The notes beneath the pieces were generated by a model. The model was not told where the DNA came from. It saw only the letters and a program-made list of their open reading frames with translations, and searched no databases. Shown here piece after piece: positions 39,543 to 54,561 of a DNA stretch of 64,000 nucleotides (the first letter of the stretch is position 1; each line of letters opens with the position of its first letter). Source of the stretch: Xylaria sp. FL1777 (lineage: Eukaryota > Ascomycota > Sordariomycetes > Xylariales > Xylariaceae); NCBI GenBank assembly GCA_022578965.1, contig MU400521.1, positions 1-64,000 on the forward strand, in the 5' to 3' direction. The position numbers and the translations under genes were made by a program.

Positions 39543-39905
39543 TGTAGTAATAATTGGCTTTTTTAGTAAGTTAAGTTTATTATACTTTAATGCTTATACT
39601 AAAATAAAGCAGTGTGATTGCACAAGATTTACTATAATACTTTAATTGCAAGGAAATAAGTTATAACTTATATATTTAAGCAATTAGGCCATATATAAAT
39701 TAAAGAATTAAACGATTAATTAAAAGGCTATTTAATAATATAAATAAAGCAACCGTAGCTAATTTTTATAATGTTAAGCGTAATAGTTAAATCTATACTT
39801 TAAAATTTAGCGCAATACTTATACTTTTATTCTTACTATATAACTTAGCTTAAACTTACTTTAACTAGCTAGTTAGCTTATTTAGCTACTTTATTTTACT
39901 TTAAT
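39543..39905 (-). repeat. Left LTR of a mutated retrotransposon
   Basis: The segment 39,601-39,905 aligns to 54,257-54,561 over 305 positions without a gap. I count 27 differences, all transitions (~91% identity). Homology weakens leftward, but both copies share ttttgtagta at their proposed left ends (TG at 39,543 and 54,206), as LTRs begin with TG. Just inside this LTR is a T tract (39,905-39,913), which read on the minus strand is a polypurine tract, so this is probably the 3' LTR of a minus-strand element. Confidence 0.75.
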
Positions 39906-42900
39906 TTTTTTTTATTAAAATATAGCTGCTTTTAGTTTATTTTAATACTTATAATTATAAAGTTCTTTATTTTTATTAGCGTTTTTTAAACAAAGTTAAT
40001 ATTATTTTTTTTTGCTTATTTAGTTTTATAAGTTTTTTTTTATTTTTTTTGCTGCGTTTAGAAGTAGCTTAAGCTTTAGTGTTTATAAAAGCATTATAGT
40101 TTTGTTAAAACTAATTTTAGCTTTTTTATATATTTAGATATATAAGCAAAAGCTTTTAAGAATATCTAGCGTTTTTTTTATAAAAGTGCTTATAAAAAGT
40201 TTGTACTTTTTTTTTTTTGAACTATTAAGCTTAGCTAAGTTTTATATTTAGCTTACTATATTTAAAAAAAAGAATATTTGCAAGGGTATTTGTAGTAAAA
40301 TAACTTTGCACTGCTAAAACGTTTTTATATTGCTTGTAATAAAACTTTTTTGGTATAATTGTTAGTTTTTTTTGCTAAGAACTCTTTTTGCGCTTTAAAG
40401 TAAAAAGCATTAAGAAAGCAAAACGATTAACTTTTAGTTTTTTTTTTAGCGTTTTTTTTTTATTTTGTGTATTTTTAGCGCTTAATAATAAAAGAGCTAA
40501 CTTATTAAATCTAAAAGAAGTTATTTTTAGTTTTTTTAGGAAATAATAAGGCTTAGCGCTTATTAAAAGCAATAAACGTAGATCTTTTTGCAACTTAAAG
40601 CTAAAGTGCTTTTTAAAGTTTGCTTTTAAAAATTAAATAAGCTATTTATAACTTTTTTAATTATTAATATTTTTTCTTAAATATTAGCTTGTTAGATTAT
40701 AAAATATATAGTATAAATATAAAGCTTTAATAAATCTATATATGTAATTATTACGCTAATAAAAGCAAAAAAATATAAAATAGCTTAATATAACTTTTAT
40801 ATTAAAGTGTTTTATTGTTTAATACTTTTGTAATTTTTAAAAAACTTGTTTATTATTTTTATTAGTAGTATACTTAAAGTTTAAAATATATGCTATTTTT
40901 AAAACAGTATTAATAAAAATAGTAATTTAATAATTGTTTAAGCAATATTTTATTATAAGATATTTTATTTAAAGAGTTATAGCAATTATTATAGCTTACT
41001 TTGCGTTTTATTAGTTCATAAAGAAATTTTTTATAAACTAGCTATACTTAGGTTTAATACTTATTTTTAGAGCTTTAGCTTTTTTATTTGTATATAGCTA
41101 AAGCAATATGTTTAGTAAAGCTTTTATTTTACGCTTATTTAGCTATTTTTTAGCATTTAGCTTTATAAAAATATTTGTAATATAAATAGCTTTAATTTTT
41201 TATTTTGTAATGTTTACTTTATAAAAGTTTTTATAGCAGCTATAAATAGTAAGCTTTTTTTAGTAATTTAAATATTTTTGTTTATACTAGTAAGTTTTTC
41301 TAGTAGTTATTTATTGTTTTAAAAAAAAAGTTTTTAGCTACTGCTTTTTATTATTTTTATGTATTATTTTTAGAACTTTACTTAGCAAAAAACAATAAGC
41401 TAGCTTTTGTTTATTGTAAAGCTTTAGTTTATTAAAATGTTTTATGTTATTATTTTTTTAATAATTATTTAAAGCTTTTTTTAATAGCAGTTTTTTTAAA
41501 GATTTTATAAATAATAACTGCTAAATATTTAGTTTTTGTATTGCAAGTTTTTATTTTTTATGTAGTTTTAGCTTTATTGCTAAAACTATTAGATTTTTTA
41601 TAAACGTAACATTAAACTTATTAAAGCAAAAATTATTATTTTTGCAGTGTTTTTTAATTTTAAATAAATACTATATTAATATTATAAGATTTTTTATAGC
41701 TATAAATCTTAATATTTAGTTTGTAGCTTATAAAAATGCTTTTAAATATTTAGTTTTTAGTTTAAGCATATAAAGTAGTGTTTTATTTATGTTTACTAAG
41801 CGGTTTTATGCAGCAAAGTATGCTATAAAAGCTTTTTTTTAAAAATTAAGCGCTTTTTTATTAAGCAATAAGTTAAAAGTATAAAAAACTTTTATTAAAA
41901 TTATATATAGTATAAACTATTAATATTTTAACGCTTTTTTATTATAATACCTTTTATATATTAAGTATATTGCTTTTTTTTATATTTGTTAAATTAAATC
42001 TAGAAATAAGTTTTAGCAAGTTTTGCTATTTTTAAAAAACGTATAGCTAAAGTGCTTTTTTAGTACTACTTTTTTTCTTTTTTTTAGGTTTTCAAAAAAC
42101 AAACTTCTTATAAAAGTTATTTTTTTTTATATAAAATAAAACTTTAAAACGGACTTTAAAAAAATATTAACTAAAAAGAGCAGTATGTTTTTTAACTAAA
42201 CATTTTTTGCATTTAGTTTTTTAATCTATAAAAAAAGCTAGTAAGCTAAATATTTTTTATACTTTAAATTTTTAACAATTATTAGCTTTTTTTTAAAGCT
42301 GTTTTTAAAAAGCTATTAGTTTTTAAAAAAAAGCTTTTTATAATTAGCAGTTAGATCTATATATACATGCTTATTTTTTTTTTTTTTTGCTTTTTTTTTA
42401 AAGTTTGCTATTTTTTGTACTAGTTGTTTATACGCCTTAGTATTAAGTGTTAGCTCCTTAAAACTTTTAAAAAAGAATACCTTTATTTTTGGTTAATTTG
42501 CAGTACTAATAATTTTCTTAAGAATAAAAAATATAATAATTAAAAGCATATATATATAGTAAAAATAATTTCTAATAATATTTAAGCATATGTATATTTT
42601 TGCTATGTTTTATAATTTAGTAAAAAGTGCAAGCAAGTTAGAAATTTTAATATAAGTTAAAAATATAAAAGCAAATAATATAAAAAGTATAAAGTGTAAA
42701 TATTAATATTAATACTGCTTGTTATATATAGTTTAATATTTTTAATTGCTAATTTAAGTTATTATTTTTTAGTAATTATAAGATCTTTTAAATATAAATG
42801 CTAAAAGTATTTATATTAAATGTAAAAAGTTAAAACTTATTAAGTAAATAAAATAGCAAAGTTAAGTGTAAATAAAAGGTTTAATAAAGCAAATATAATA

Positions 42901-45900
42901 AAAAAAAAGCTAAAATATGTATTTTTAAACTAGTGCACTTTTTTTTTATAAACTTATTATACTATTTTTAATTTATTAATTAATTATTTTATTGCTAAAA
43001 TAGATTATTAATTGCTAAATGTTTTTATAACAATTATTTTTTATATGTTTATGCTAATATTAATTAAAAAATAAGCAAATAAAGTAGTTTTAGTTAGTTA
43101 AATAGTTATTTTTTAACTTTTTTTTTAATATACTTATAACTTACTTTTTTTAAACATTTATTATTACTAATAGCAAAGTAAATAACTTAAGCTTTAGTAA
43201 ATATAAAAAAAAAGCTTGTTTTTTTTTTTAATTTGTTTTTTTTTAAGTAGTTTTAAAGCTTAAATTTTTTTTGCAATCTTTTTTTTTAGTGCTTAAGTTT
43301 TTAGGTTGCTTAGTTTACGCTTTTATTATAAAATTTTTGTTTTTAAGTAATATAATTAATGCTTGCTTAACTAAGCATTTAAAGAACAATTTTTTTATTA
43401 TTAATAAAATCTTTAACAATTAAAAAGCATTATAGCAGTTAATTAATATTTAGAAAATTAATATTGCTTAGCTAATAAATAGTTGTACTTATAATATTTA
43501 AAAAGTTAAGTTTATTAATAAGTAGCAAAATATATATGTTTTTTTTTTTTTTAAATCTTGTTTTTTTTATTTAGCTAACTTTTTTTATTTTATATAATTA
43601 AGCACTAAGCTATTTGCAGATTAAAATTCTTAGTAGTAATGCTAGCAGTAAATATATTTAATAAAAAGTTAGTTATAATTTTTTTTATATATGCTATACA
43701 AATTAACATATTTAAGCTAGCTTTAGCTAAATAAAAAAGTAAAAGCATTTAAAATTTTGCTTATTATATATAAAAGCAACTAAAAGCAGTTTTTAAAGCA
43801 AATATATATATTAGATCTTTTATAATTCTTGCTAATTTATAGCTGTATTTATATAGCTATTTGGAATATAAAATGCTATATTTTATAAGTATTACAAATA
43901 GTTGTTAATAATAGCTAAAAGCAAAAAGTATATAAAGTTTTATTTTTTTTTTTTTTGCTGCACTATTTTAAAATAAAAGTTTAGTACGTATGCTAACTGC
44001 ATGTTTATTATTTAGTTATAAAATTATTTATTTTATAAGTTTAAAAGTAATGTAGCTAAATATTTTAAGGCTAATATAGTAACTATAGTAGTTAAAAAAA
44101 ATTTTACGCTTAAAAACTTTAAAAAACAAATAGTTTTAACTAAAAATACTTTTGTTTGCTTAACTAAAAAAAGAACTAAATTAAAACGTAAATTAAAACG
44201 TTTTTTTTAAGCTAATTTTATTGCTTAGCTTATTAAGTGTAATATTAGTAAGCAATAATTTAGTATTGCTTAAAAAATTAGCATAACGCTTAAGTGTTTA
44301 AAGAAATAGCTAAAGAAATAAATTAAATAAATTATATAAAGTAAAATAAAATGAAAAAATTAAACGATTTGTTTATATAGCAATGTTTTTTTTAATACAA
44401 TTTGCGATTATTTTTTCTTATTGCATAGCTTGTAAATTTTTTTCTAAGCATAATAAATAAAAAAAAAATAGTTATTATATAAGAAATTAAGTTGCAACAT
44501 TTATAAAAATAAATATATAAAACTTTTGCAATAAAAAAATTAAAAATATATAAAATAAAAATCATTAATACTAAATTATTAAATCTTTTTTTGTTTTTTC
44601 TTTAGTTTTTATTTTTCTAGCTTTATATAATTAAATAATTCTATTTAATCTTTTATAGCAAAGTTTTGTTTTTGTTAAGCTTGCTTTAAACTTTGCTTAA
44701 GCGTTTATTGTTTTACTAAACGTTTATTATTGCTTAATAGTAGCTTTAAATTATTGCTAGTAGTTTAAGCGTATAAAGTATAAACTAGTAACTTTTTAAA
44801 GTGTAATAATAGTATTTTTTGCTTTTTAGCAGTTTTAAAGTTTTTATTAAGTATTAAATAGTTTGGACTAAAAGCAAAAAAAGTTGTTTAGTTTTAAATA
44901 AAAGTAATAAAGCAATTAAAAGTAAAAAAACTTATGTATAAGCGTTAATATAATAAAATAAACTTAAGTAGTTAAAACTAATAAGCAGTTTTTACTTTTG
45001 TTTTTTTTGTTTTTATGTATTTTTAAAGAAAAGCAATAATAATTTATACTAAAACTAAGCTGCTTAGCTATTTAAAAAACGTTAAAATAAAATAAAAACC
45101 TATATTTTTAGCATAATAATAAAAGGGGTGCTAATAAACTAGCTACTATAAAACTAACAAATGTAAAACTAATAAAAAAAAAACTATAAAAAACGTGCTT
45201 AGTTTTAAGCAAAAAAAAATAGTTTTGTGTATTATAACTTAATTATATAAACTTATATAATTAGTAAAAATAAAAAACAAAACAATTGGTAAAAAAACAA
45301 AAAGTAAAGAAAAAAAATTCTGTTGCTTTAGCTTTTATTAGTTATTATTTTTTAAAGTGCTTTATAATATAATAGCTAAAAAAATAAAGTAAGCTATTAT
45401 ATTTTTTAGCACTTAAAATGTTTAAAGCGCTAAAGGTTATACTATAGCTTTTATAAACTTAAAGAGCTTTTATAACTTGTTATATTTTTTTTATTTTTTA
45501 TAGCTTAACTACTATAGCTTTAATTATTAAAAGCTTTATTGTTTTAGTTTAATTTTTAGTAAATAGTTGTAATACTAGTAGTTCATATATTAAAGTTAGG
45601 ATTTTTTAGTTTTTAGTACTTTTAGTTATTTTATATAAATTGCTTTAATTTTTCGGAAAAAAACAACCTTTTTAATTTTTTACTAATTAGTTTTGCTAAT
45701 TAGTATTACTTATAATTAATATTTTTTTTAACTTTATAAAAGCTAATCTATTTATATAGTAGCTTTTTATTGTTAAACTTATTTATTAAAAGCATAGTAT
45801 TATAAAAAAAAACAAAAAAGCTTTTTTTAAGTGGTTGCTTAATTTTATAGGCGTTTTTCCAAGATTTAGCCTTTATAGCTAATCTTTTTTTTTTAGTTAT

Positions 45901-48900
45901 AATTGCTTTAACTTTTATAATATTTTAGTTATAGTGTTTTAGCTGCTTAACTTTAGCTTTAATAAAATCTTCGTAAGAAATAATATTTTGCTACTTAATT
46001 ACTTTTTATGTTAATATTACATTTTTTATTAGTAGAATTAGCATTTTTTTATATATTAGCTTATATAAGCTGTAGCTATAATAATATATAAAAGTACGAT
46101 CTGCTTATATTATTAAGTTTAAGTATTTTAGCTAATTTTTTTTAGTTTTATTTATTATTTATATAAAGCTTTTTTTTATTAGCTTATAGCTTTTTTTAAT
46201 AAGGCTTTAGGCTTAAAGATAATAAGCTAAGCTATAGTTTATTTTATAGCCTAAAGTATTTACTACGTTTTTTACTTTTTTTTTAAATTTAAAGCTATTG
46301 TTATACTTAATTTTTATAGGAACTTTGTGCTAAAATATAATCTTTTTTTTAATAAATTTAAGTATTTTTAGAAAATCTATATATTTTAAAGGTTTAGCTT
46401 TTAAATAAGTTGTTATTTTGCATTTTGCTTTTATAATAGCTTTAAATTTATTGCTTAATAGTATAGTTTATATATTTATAACTTAAAAAACTAGAAAATT
46501 TAAAAAGTAATTAAAACAGTATTTTTTAGTTTTTTTGCTATTAGTAGATTTTTAGCAATTAAAGCAACTAGCAATTGTAATATAAACGTTTTAATAAAGG
46601 CCTTTTTAGTAATATTTTTAAGTTATTTGTTAAGTTATAAATATTTAGCCTTTATATGTTATTTTTTTATAGTTTTCCTTAATAAAAGCTTTTTAGGTTT
46701 TTTTGTTATTAATAACTCTTTTTGGCATTTTTTTAAACTTTGCTTTTTTTTAAAGAATGGACTTATTAATGAAAAATTTAAGGGCTTTTTTTTTAAAGTA
46801 ACTTTGCTTTTTTTTTGTTATAAGTTCTTTTAGAACTTGCTTAAAAACAAAATACTTAGTAATTTGTTTACTTTTTTTGCTTTAGTCTTTTTTTAAGTAT
46901 AGCAGAAGTTCTGTTTTTTAGTATACTAAGCTTTTAATTAATTAATCGCTTAATTTTTTATATGTAATAATAATAGCTATTATATATAGTTAAAAATTAA
47001 TAAAATTTTTTATATTTTTTTCTTAATAATTATTTAACTTATTTAATAGCTTAAAAGGTTTTTTAGAAAGCTTATTAGTAGCTATATGTTTTTTTTTTAG
47101 CATGTAGTAAAGTATAAAATTGAAAGTTTTTATATATGCTATTTATTTTATTAATTAAGCATTTAGCAATGCTAAAAATCTATTGTTTAGCTAGGCTATA
47201 AGAACTTTTGCATTAGTTTTTAAATAAAATGTAATTTTATAAAAATAGTTGTATAGCTTTTAAAAAGTTTTAATAATAGCAAGCTTTTTTAGCTTTATAG
47301 CATTATATTTTTTTTTAAGGCTTTTTTATGTTTTAGACTTATATTTTGCTAGCTTAATAGCTTTATTAATTTTTTAGTATAAAATAGCGCTTTAATTAGT
47401 TTTAAAAGCATTAACTTTTAGCTAAATAAGTTTTTTTGTATAATTAAGAGTAATAAAAATAAAAGCTATTGTAATAGCTTTTTAAAGCTTTTTTATAGCT
47501 TTTTTTTGTAGTTTTTTAAAGCAAAACAGCTTATTTTTCTGTAATAAAACCGTTAATAGTTTTGCAATTATAGTATATCTTTATATTTATATTTAGTAGT
47601 ATATTGTTATTTTTAAAAAAAACTATATTTTTGTAATATTTTTATAAGTTTTTTATTTAAAAATTTTTATTACTTTTGTTTTTATTAAGCTTTTATTATT
47701 AGTGCTATATATATAGCTAACTATTTTAATTGTTTGTTTTGCTTATTTGCTTTTAAGTATGCTAGCTATAATTTTAGCTAGCTTAAAATTAAGCAGCATA
47801 GCATTAAAATTTTTAAAATGTTTTAATATAAATTGCTTAATACTTAAAGCAACTTTATAATTATTATACTTAGTAGTAAATTCTTTAATTATTACGTTAT
47901 TAAAAAAAGGTTTGCATTTTATTAGTAATATGTTATATAAAATCTTTAATAGTACTTTTAGAAATTAAGCTACTAAATTTATTGCTTTTTGCAAAAAAGT
48001 AGTTATTTAAAAAAAGCTTATTAATATAAAAAAAGCTATTATTGCTTAACTAAAAATAAAAAGTAATATTTAATTATATTTTAAAAATAAATTAACTATA
48101 AAGATTACTTTATATATTATAAACTTTTTAAAGAACTTATTATAGCTTTAAAAAAAATTAATATTACATATAATAACTATGTTTATTTTTATAGCTAAAT
48201 TAATTAATTAAACTTTTTTACTTTTTTTTTGTACTAAAAACTAAGCGTTATAATATAAACTATAAGCTTTTTTAAGAATGTTATGCTTAAGTTAAGTTTT
48301 TAAAACCTTTATAGTAATGTTTTTTAAAAGCTTAAAGATTAAAATACTATATACTTGCTATGCTTTATAAAGAACTGTTTTAATTTTATAAAAAGGAAAA
48401 ATTTTATTATATATTTTTTTTATTTTAAAAAAGTCCTAAAAAAGTGCCATTTTTTTGTAATACTATATTTTGGTTAATAATGCTGCTTTTTGCTAAGTAA
48501 AGTTAGTTATATAAAGCTTTTCTAAAAAAACAGCTAGTTATTTAATAGTTAATTAAGTACTTTTAAAAGTAGTACTAAAATATAAATATATATTTTAATA
48601 AATGCTATTTTGTTAAAATAGCATAAGATTTTCTAAGTAATAGCTTGCTTTTTTTAAAGCTTGCTTTTTTTATTTATAAAATCTAAGTAAAACAATGCTA
48701 TTAAATAGCATGTTATCTTTAGGATAAATCTTTTTATTTTTTGTTTTATATATTATATTTAAAATTATTGTTTTATTTTTTATTAATTTGTTAGTTTTTA
48801 AAGCTTAAAAAGTTAATAATGCTTAAGTTAAAATTATAATTAAGTTATATTTGCTTTTTAATTTATATGCAAGATTTTTAGTTTTTACAATTGTTAATTT

Positions 48901-51900
48901 TTTAGTGTTTTTTTGCTTTAACGCTTTTTTTATTGCAATTAAAAATATCTTAAGTAGTTAATTATTATTAAAAACAGCGCGAACTTTTTTATTGTTTTAT
49001 ATTTTTAAGTTTTTAAAAAGTTCGATATTTTATATAAAAAAAGTTAAAAAAACTACTAATATTATATTATTATATAAGTTTTAATTTTCTTAAAAGTTTG
49101 CATTTGTATATTTTTTTAAACTATGTTTTTTTAATTTTATTTTTACTTTTTTTTATTAATTGTTAGATTTTTTATTTAAAATTTAGCATTTTTGTACTTT
49201 ATATAGCTTATTTGCTAAGCTAGTAGTTTAGCAAATATATATTAGTTTTTTAATTGCTAATAACTTTAAGCTTTTAGATTTAGTTCTTTAATATAGTTTA
49301 TTACTAGTATAATAATTTAGCTAGTTTTAAATATTATATTAGCTATTATATAAAGGCTTTAAAAATATAAACTTATTTATAACTTTATAATAAAGTTTAT
49401 TTTTAGCAATAAAAAGTAAATAGCTTGTTTTTTGCTAACTATATATAGTAAAAAAAGCAGCAACTTTTTGCTTATTTAAATAGTAGTTTTTAAGCATTTT
49501 ATATATTTAATAAAATTGCTAGTTTAATTAAATCTTTTTTAAGTTATATTTGTATTTTTAGTAGTAAAGCTGTTTTTATTAACAAATAAATCTATAATAA
49601 TACTAAACTATGCTTTAAAATTAATAATCTTAGTAATATTTTCTTTATAAATTTTGTTTTTTATTTTTATAATAAGTTTTAAGCAAAGCTATATATATTT
49701 TTTTAGCTTTATAACGCTTAAAGATATAGCTAAAATACTTTGCAATTTTAGCAGTAAAGCTAATATAAAGCATAAATTTAAAAAGCTTAAGTATTTTTAG
49801 TTAAAGTAATTTATTAAGCCTAAGTTTTTTTTATTATAAAACTTATATTTTAATGTTCTTTTAAATAAATTTAAGCTATTATTATTAGTATAATTATTAT
49901 GTTTTTTATAAATTTTTATTTTAAAAGGGTTAAAAGTTTAGTTAGTGCTTTTTAGAACTATTAATGCTAGTTATATTAGTTCTTTAAGCTTATTTTTTCT
50001 TTTTAGTGCTACTAGCGCAAAATTAGCACTAAGCTAAAGTTTAGCTAAAAATATTACTTTTTTTAAAAGCAGCATAAGTATAATAATTAATAACTTTTGC
50101 TTTTTTAGGTTATTTTTAAATAATAAATATATAGTATTATATTAGTTTAAAATCTTAAAAAGCATTTTATTAAACTTTAGTTTGTTTTTTAACGTTTAAA
50201 AATCTAAAGCAATATAAGCAAAAAATAATATTATTTAATTATTTTATTAGTTTTAATTATAAAGAACTTTTATTATTTTATAGCGTTATTTTTTTAAAAA
50301 AGCAGCTATAAAGCTAAATTAAAGCATATAAGTATACATAATAAAACTATTATATTTTATTTTTTTATTTATTTGTGCTATTAAATAGTTTAATAAAGAG
50401 CTAGTTTTGCAAGTATTACTAGGCAATTTATGTTTATTAAGCTAACTAGCTAATTATAATATTAGCTAAGAACTTTTTTATGCTTTTTTAACTGCTAGCT
50501 ATTAAAATCTTATATTGTTTTCTAAAAAGTTTATGTTTTTATAAAAAAAAGCATTTTTTATGTTTATTTAAGTTAAAATTTCTTGCAATAAAGTTTTTAG
50601 TTAAGCTTTATATTTTAACTTATTACTTTTTTTTTTTAAAATAAGCTATAGTATATTTAGTTTAATTTTTTAATTTAGGCCTTTGCTAAGGTTATTTAAA
50701 AATAATAGTATTGTTTTTAGCATTAGTTTAAGTATTTTTACTGCTTTAAAATATAACTTAACTTTTGTTTAAGCAATTGTTTAAATAAAAACATTAAAGT
50801 ACTTTAAAACTTCTAGTATAAAGTTCCTAAAAGTAATATTTGTTTTTTTGTTTAAAAAGTTCTTGGACTTTTTAATTTATATTTTTTTAAATTTTAAGCT
50901 TTTTTTTGTAAGTTTTACTTTTTAGATTTTTTAAAGCTTTTAATAATTAAAGTTTTTTAGTTTTAATAAAATATTTTATTTATAAGAATTATTATTTATT
51001 TATATATTTTTAGTATTAAGCTAAATAAAAAACTTATTGTTATTTAAATAAATTTTCTTGATTGTTTAATTTATAAAAGGCTTTTTTTTTTGTTTTTTAG
51101 GTCTTTTTTTACTTTTTGTTTAGTAAAAAGTAGCTTTTTTAGTTAAAAGCTTATAATAATTAGCTTAAAACACATTTATACTGATTTTTTTGCTTAGTAT
51201 ATAGTTTTATAAAACTTTAGTACTATTTACGTTATAAAAAGTACTTTATATAAAGTTTTAATTAGTTATAATAAAGCTATTATTTAGCTTACTGTTTATT
51301 AAGTTGTTTTTTTTAATATTGCAAGCTTTTGTTAGTTTTATTTTATAAAGCGTACTAGTTTAATTATTAAACTTTTTATTTAAAAATTAGTTTAGCTGCT
51401 TGTTATTTAGCTAATAAAGTTTTTTTTTTTTTTGACCTTTTTATTTGCTTTTTATTTTAGCATTTAGATTTTTATTATTTAGAATAAGGTCTTTTTTTTG
51501 CAGTTAATAATAAGCTTTTTGCTTAAGCAGTTTATTATTGCTTAAAACAAAGTTATATATTTACTTTATTGCAGCATTAAAAATTTTTTTTTTATTTTTG
51601 CTGATTTTTATAACTTTAAAAAGAACTTTTATGCATTTAAGGCTTGCAGGAAATCTTGGCTTTTTTAAACATTATTTAGAGTTTTAATGTATAATGTTTT
51701 CTTTTTTTAATTTGTAAGCAAAACTGCATTTATAAACGTAGTAATTATTTATGCTATATTTTTAATAAATAGTTCTTTTTGTTAAATAAAGGTTGTTTAA
51801 CTTTATTTATTATAAAGAATTAAACAATTGTTTGCTTTGTTTTTGTTTTTTAGAGTTATATTTACTTTTTTATAAATATTTAGAAGTTATAGCGTTAATG

Positions 51901-54205
51901 TTAAACATTTGCTTTTTTAATAAGTTTATATTAATTTTATAATACTGCAGTGCTTATAGTTTTTAATTAACTAGCTAAACATACTAATTTTGCAGTTTTT
52001 TTAGCATTTTTTTTAGTTTTTCTTTTATAATTGCTGCGTTTTTTTGTTTTAATTTTAGCTGCTATATTTGCTTAATAATATTATTTATGTTTTAGTTGTA
52101 AGCAAAGTATTAAGCTAATTTTACTTGCTGCTTTTTAATAATAATTGTTTTAGCAGTTAATATAGTTATATTAATAACTAGCTTAGCAATATTAATAGCA
52201 GTATATAAAAGCTTGTTAAAATTATAATTATATAAATAATTAACTTTTTTTTATGCTTTGCGTGCTTTTTTTGTTCTTTTAAAGTAAAAATCTAGCTTAA
52301 ACTTTTTATTAATTTAGTTATTTAATATTTTATAAAGGTTTTTATAAAACATTTTGTTTAAGTTATTATATAACTTTTTAAAGAACTTTATTATTTTATT
52401 AATAATATTTTAATTTAGCTTTTTAAGTAAACTTTAGATAAATTAAAGATTAAAGTAGTGATTTTTTTAAGCCTTAATATTTTTAGCATATATTTAATGC
52501 TAAAAAAAATAAGTTTTAAAATTAGTAAAGTATATAGCTTTTAAGCAAGCTTTAAAATTTTATAATATAGCAATAGCAAACTTATTTTGCTTAAAGTTTT
52601 AAAGCTTAAACTTTTGTTTAAGCAGTTTATAAGCTTTAATTTATAATAAATAATTTTTTAATATTATTTTTACTATTTTTTTTGTTTAAAAAGTGTTATA
52701 ATAAATAAAAACTTGTTTAATTTTATTAATATTTTTAAAGCGCTTTATATAAAAGAAAGCATTTAAATTGTTTAGCTATTTGTTTATTTTTAACTTATTA
52801 AACAGCAAATGCTAGTTTAATTTTAGGTTAAAAAGCATAAATAATAGCTTAATTTTAGTATTATACTTATTATTAAAATAGCTTAAGCTAAATAAAGTTG
52901 CTTTAATACTTTTTAAAAATAATAAGCTAGTTATTTTTATTTTTTTTGTTTATAAGTAGTTTTAGTGTTTTTTATATATTAATGTAAGAAAATTTAACGA
53001 TTTTTTATAGCTAAATTATTTAATTAAGCTATAGTTTTTAAACTTTTAAGCTATATAATAAATTAAAGTAAAGTTTATATAAAAGGAATAAAAAAGGTAA
53101 GCTAAAAGGAATAATAAAGGTAAATTAAGTAAAAGTATAAGTTTAAGAAAAAAAAAAGGTATAAAGTGCTTAAAATTTTTAGGTATTTTATATATTTAAG
53201 TTTTTTTGTGCTGTTTTTTTGGACTTTTTTTTTAAAAAACCTAATGATTTTTTTTGTTTGCATTTATAAAAACTGCTAGTTTGTTTTTTATAGCCTTTTA
53301 AGTTTTTTTTTAAATGCTTTTATGTTTTTGTTTTTTATGCGCTTTTATTTTTTTGTGTGCTTTATAGCGTTTAGTTTTTTTGTTTTTTAATTTAGCTTGC
53401 TTTGCTTTACGTAAGTTTTATTAAGCAGGCTTTATTTTTTTATAGCTTTTTACTTGTAAAGGTAGCATGCTTTTTTTTTTTTTTTAAAGCTTTTTTATTT
53501 AATAATAAGTGCTATAAAAAAGCAATAATTATGTTTTGCGCAAAGTTTTTAAGCAATAGCTAGCTTATACTTAAAAAATCTTACTTTTTATTTCTTAATA
53601 AAAAATTATATTAGCTTAAAAAACAAAGTATATTTTTAATTGTTAATAGCTTTATATATTAATACGTAAACTTAAACTTATTTAATATAAATAAGCGTTA
53701 GTTTTGCTTACATTATAGCTTTTTAAGGGTTTTAGCAACTTTTATTCTTTTTTAAGCTTATTTTTTGTTTTTTTTTACTTATATAAGAGCAATCGTGCTT
53801 TTTTTTTTATAAAGCACTAGCTTTTTAGCAAAAATTTTCTTTTTTTAGCTTTTTAAAGGTTTTTAATAAACAGTTTTTTAGCTATGCTATTTTAAAAATT
53901 ATACTAGCATTTTAATACTTAATTGTTGTTTTGCTAAAAAAAATAAAAGCGCTTTATAAGCTAAATTAAAAAAAACAGTTTAATATTTTTATACGTTTAT
54001 TTTAAGCTTTATTAATTAAAAGCTGCTAGCTTAAACATTTATGCTAATTATAACTAAACTACTTGCGTTAAGCAAGCTTTGCTTATTGCTAGCTAAAATA
54101 ACTAAATATAATATATTATGTTTTATTTATAGAAATTATAGCAATTAATAAATAAATAAATTAAATATATAAGTTAGCAATAATAAATTGCTTGTTTGTT
54201 AGTTT
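39906..54205 (-). mobile_element. Interior of LTR retrotransposon, RIP-mutated
   Basis: A 14.3-kb, T-rich plus strand (A-rich minus strand, as usual for the coding strand of LTR elements) between two direct repeats. No gag or pol motif can be read, since every frame is full of stops. Fungal Ty1/copia and Ty3/gypsy interiors are normally about 4-7 kb, so nested insertions or expansion are likely. The ORFs at 40,375-40,593 (minus) and 46,627-46,833 (plus) are low-complexity and not called. The family cannot be decided from the sequence. Confidence 0.6.
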
Positions 54206-54561
54206 TGTAGTATTATTTGTAGTAAGTAAAAGATTAGCTTTATTAAAAACACTAATAAAATAAAGCAGTATAATTGCGCAAAATTTACTATAACACTTTA
54301 ATTGCAAAGAGATAAGTTATAACTTACGTATTTAAACAATTAAGCTATATATAAATTAAAAAATTAAACAATTAATTAAAGGGCTATTTAACAATATAAA
54401 TAAAGCAACTATAGCTAATTTTTATAATGTTAAGCGTAATGGTTAAATTTATACTTTAAAATCTAGCATAATACTTATACTTTTATTTTTACTATATAAC
54501 TTAGCTTAAACTTACTTTAACTAGCTAGTTAGCTCATTTAGCCACTTTACTTTACTTTAAT
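54206..54561 (-). repeat. Right LTR of the same retrotransposon
   Basis: Partner of the left copy. The aligned core is 54,257-54,561. Transitions run in both directions between the copies, so each was mutated independently after insertion. The homology ends at the same base in both (39,905 and 54,561), which marks the LTR edge. No target-site duplication is visible. Confidence 0.75.

Noticed and set aside
40375..40593. 72-codon minus-strand ORF inside the LTR element
   Set aside because: Lysine/leucine-rich low complexity and no match to gag, protease, reverse transcriptase or integrase motifs that I can recognise.
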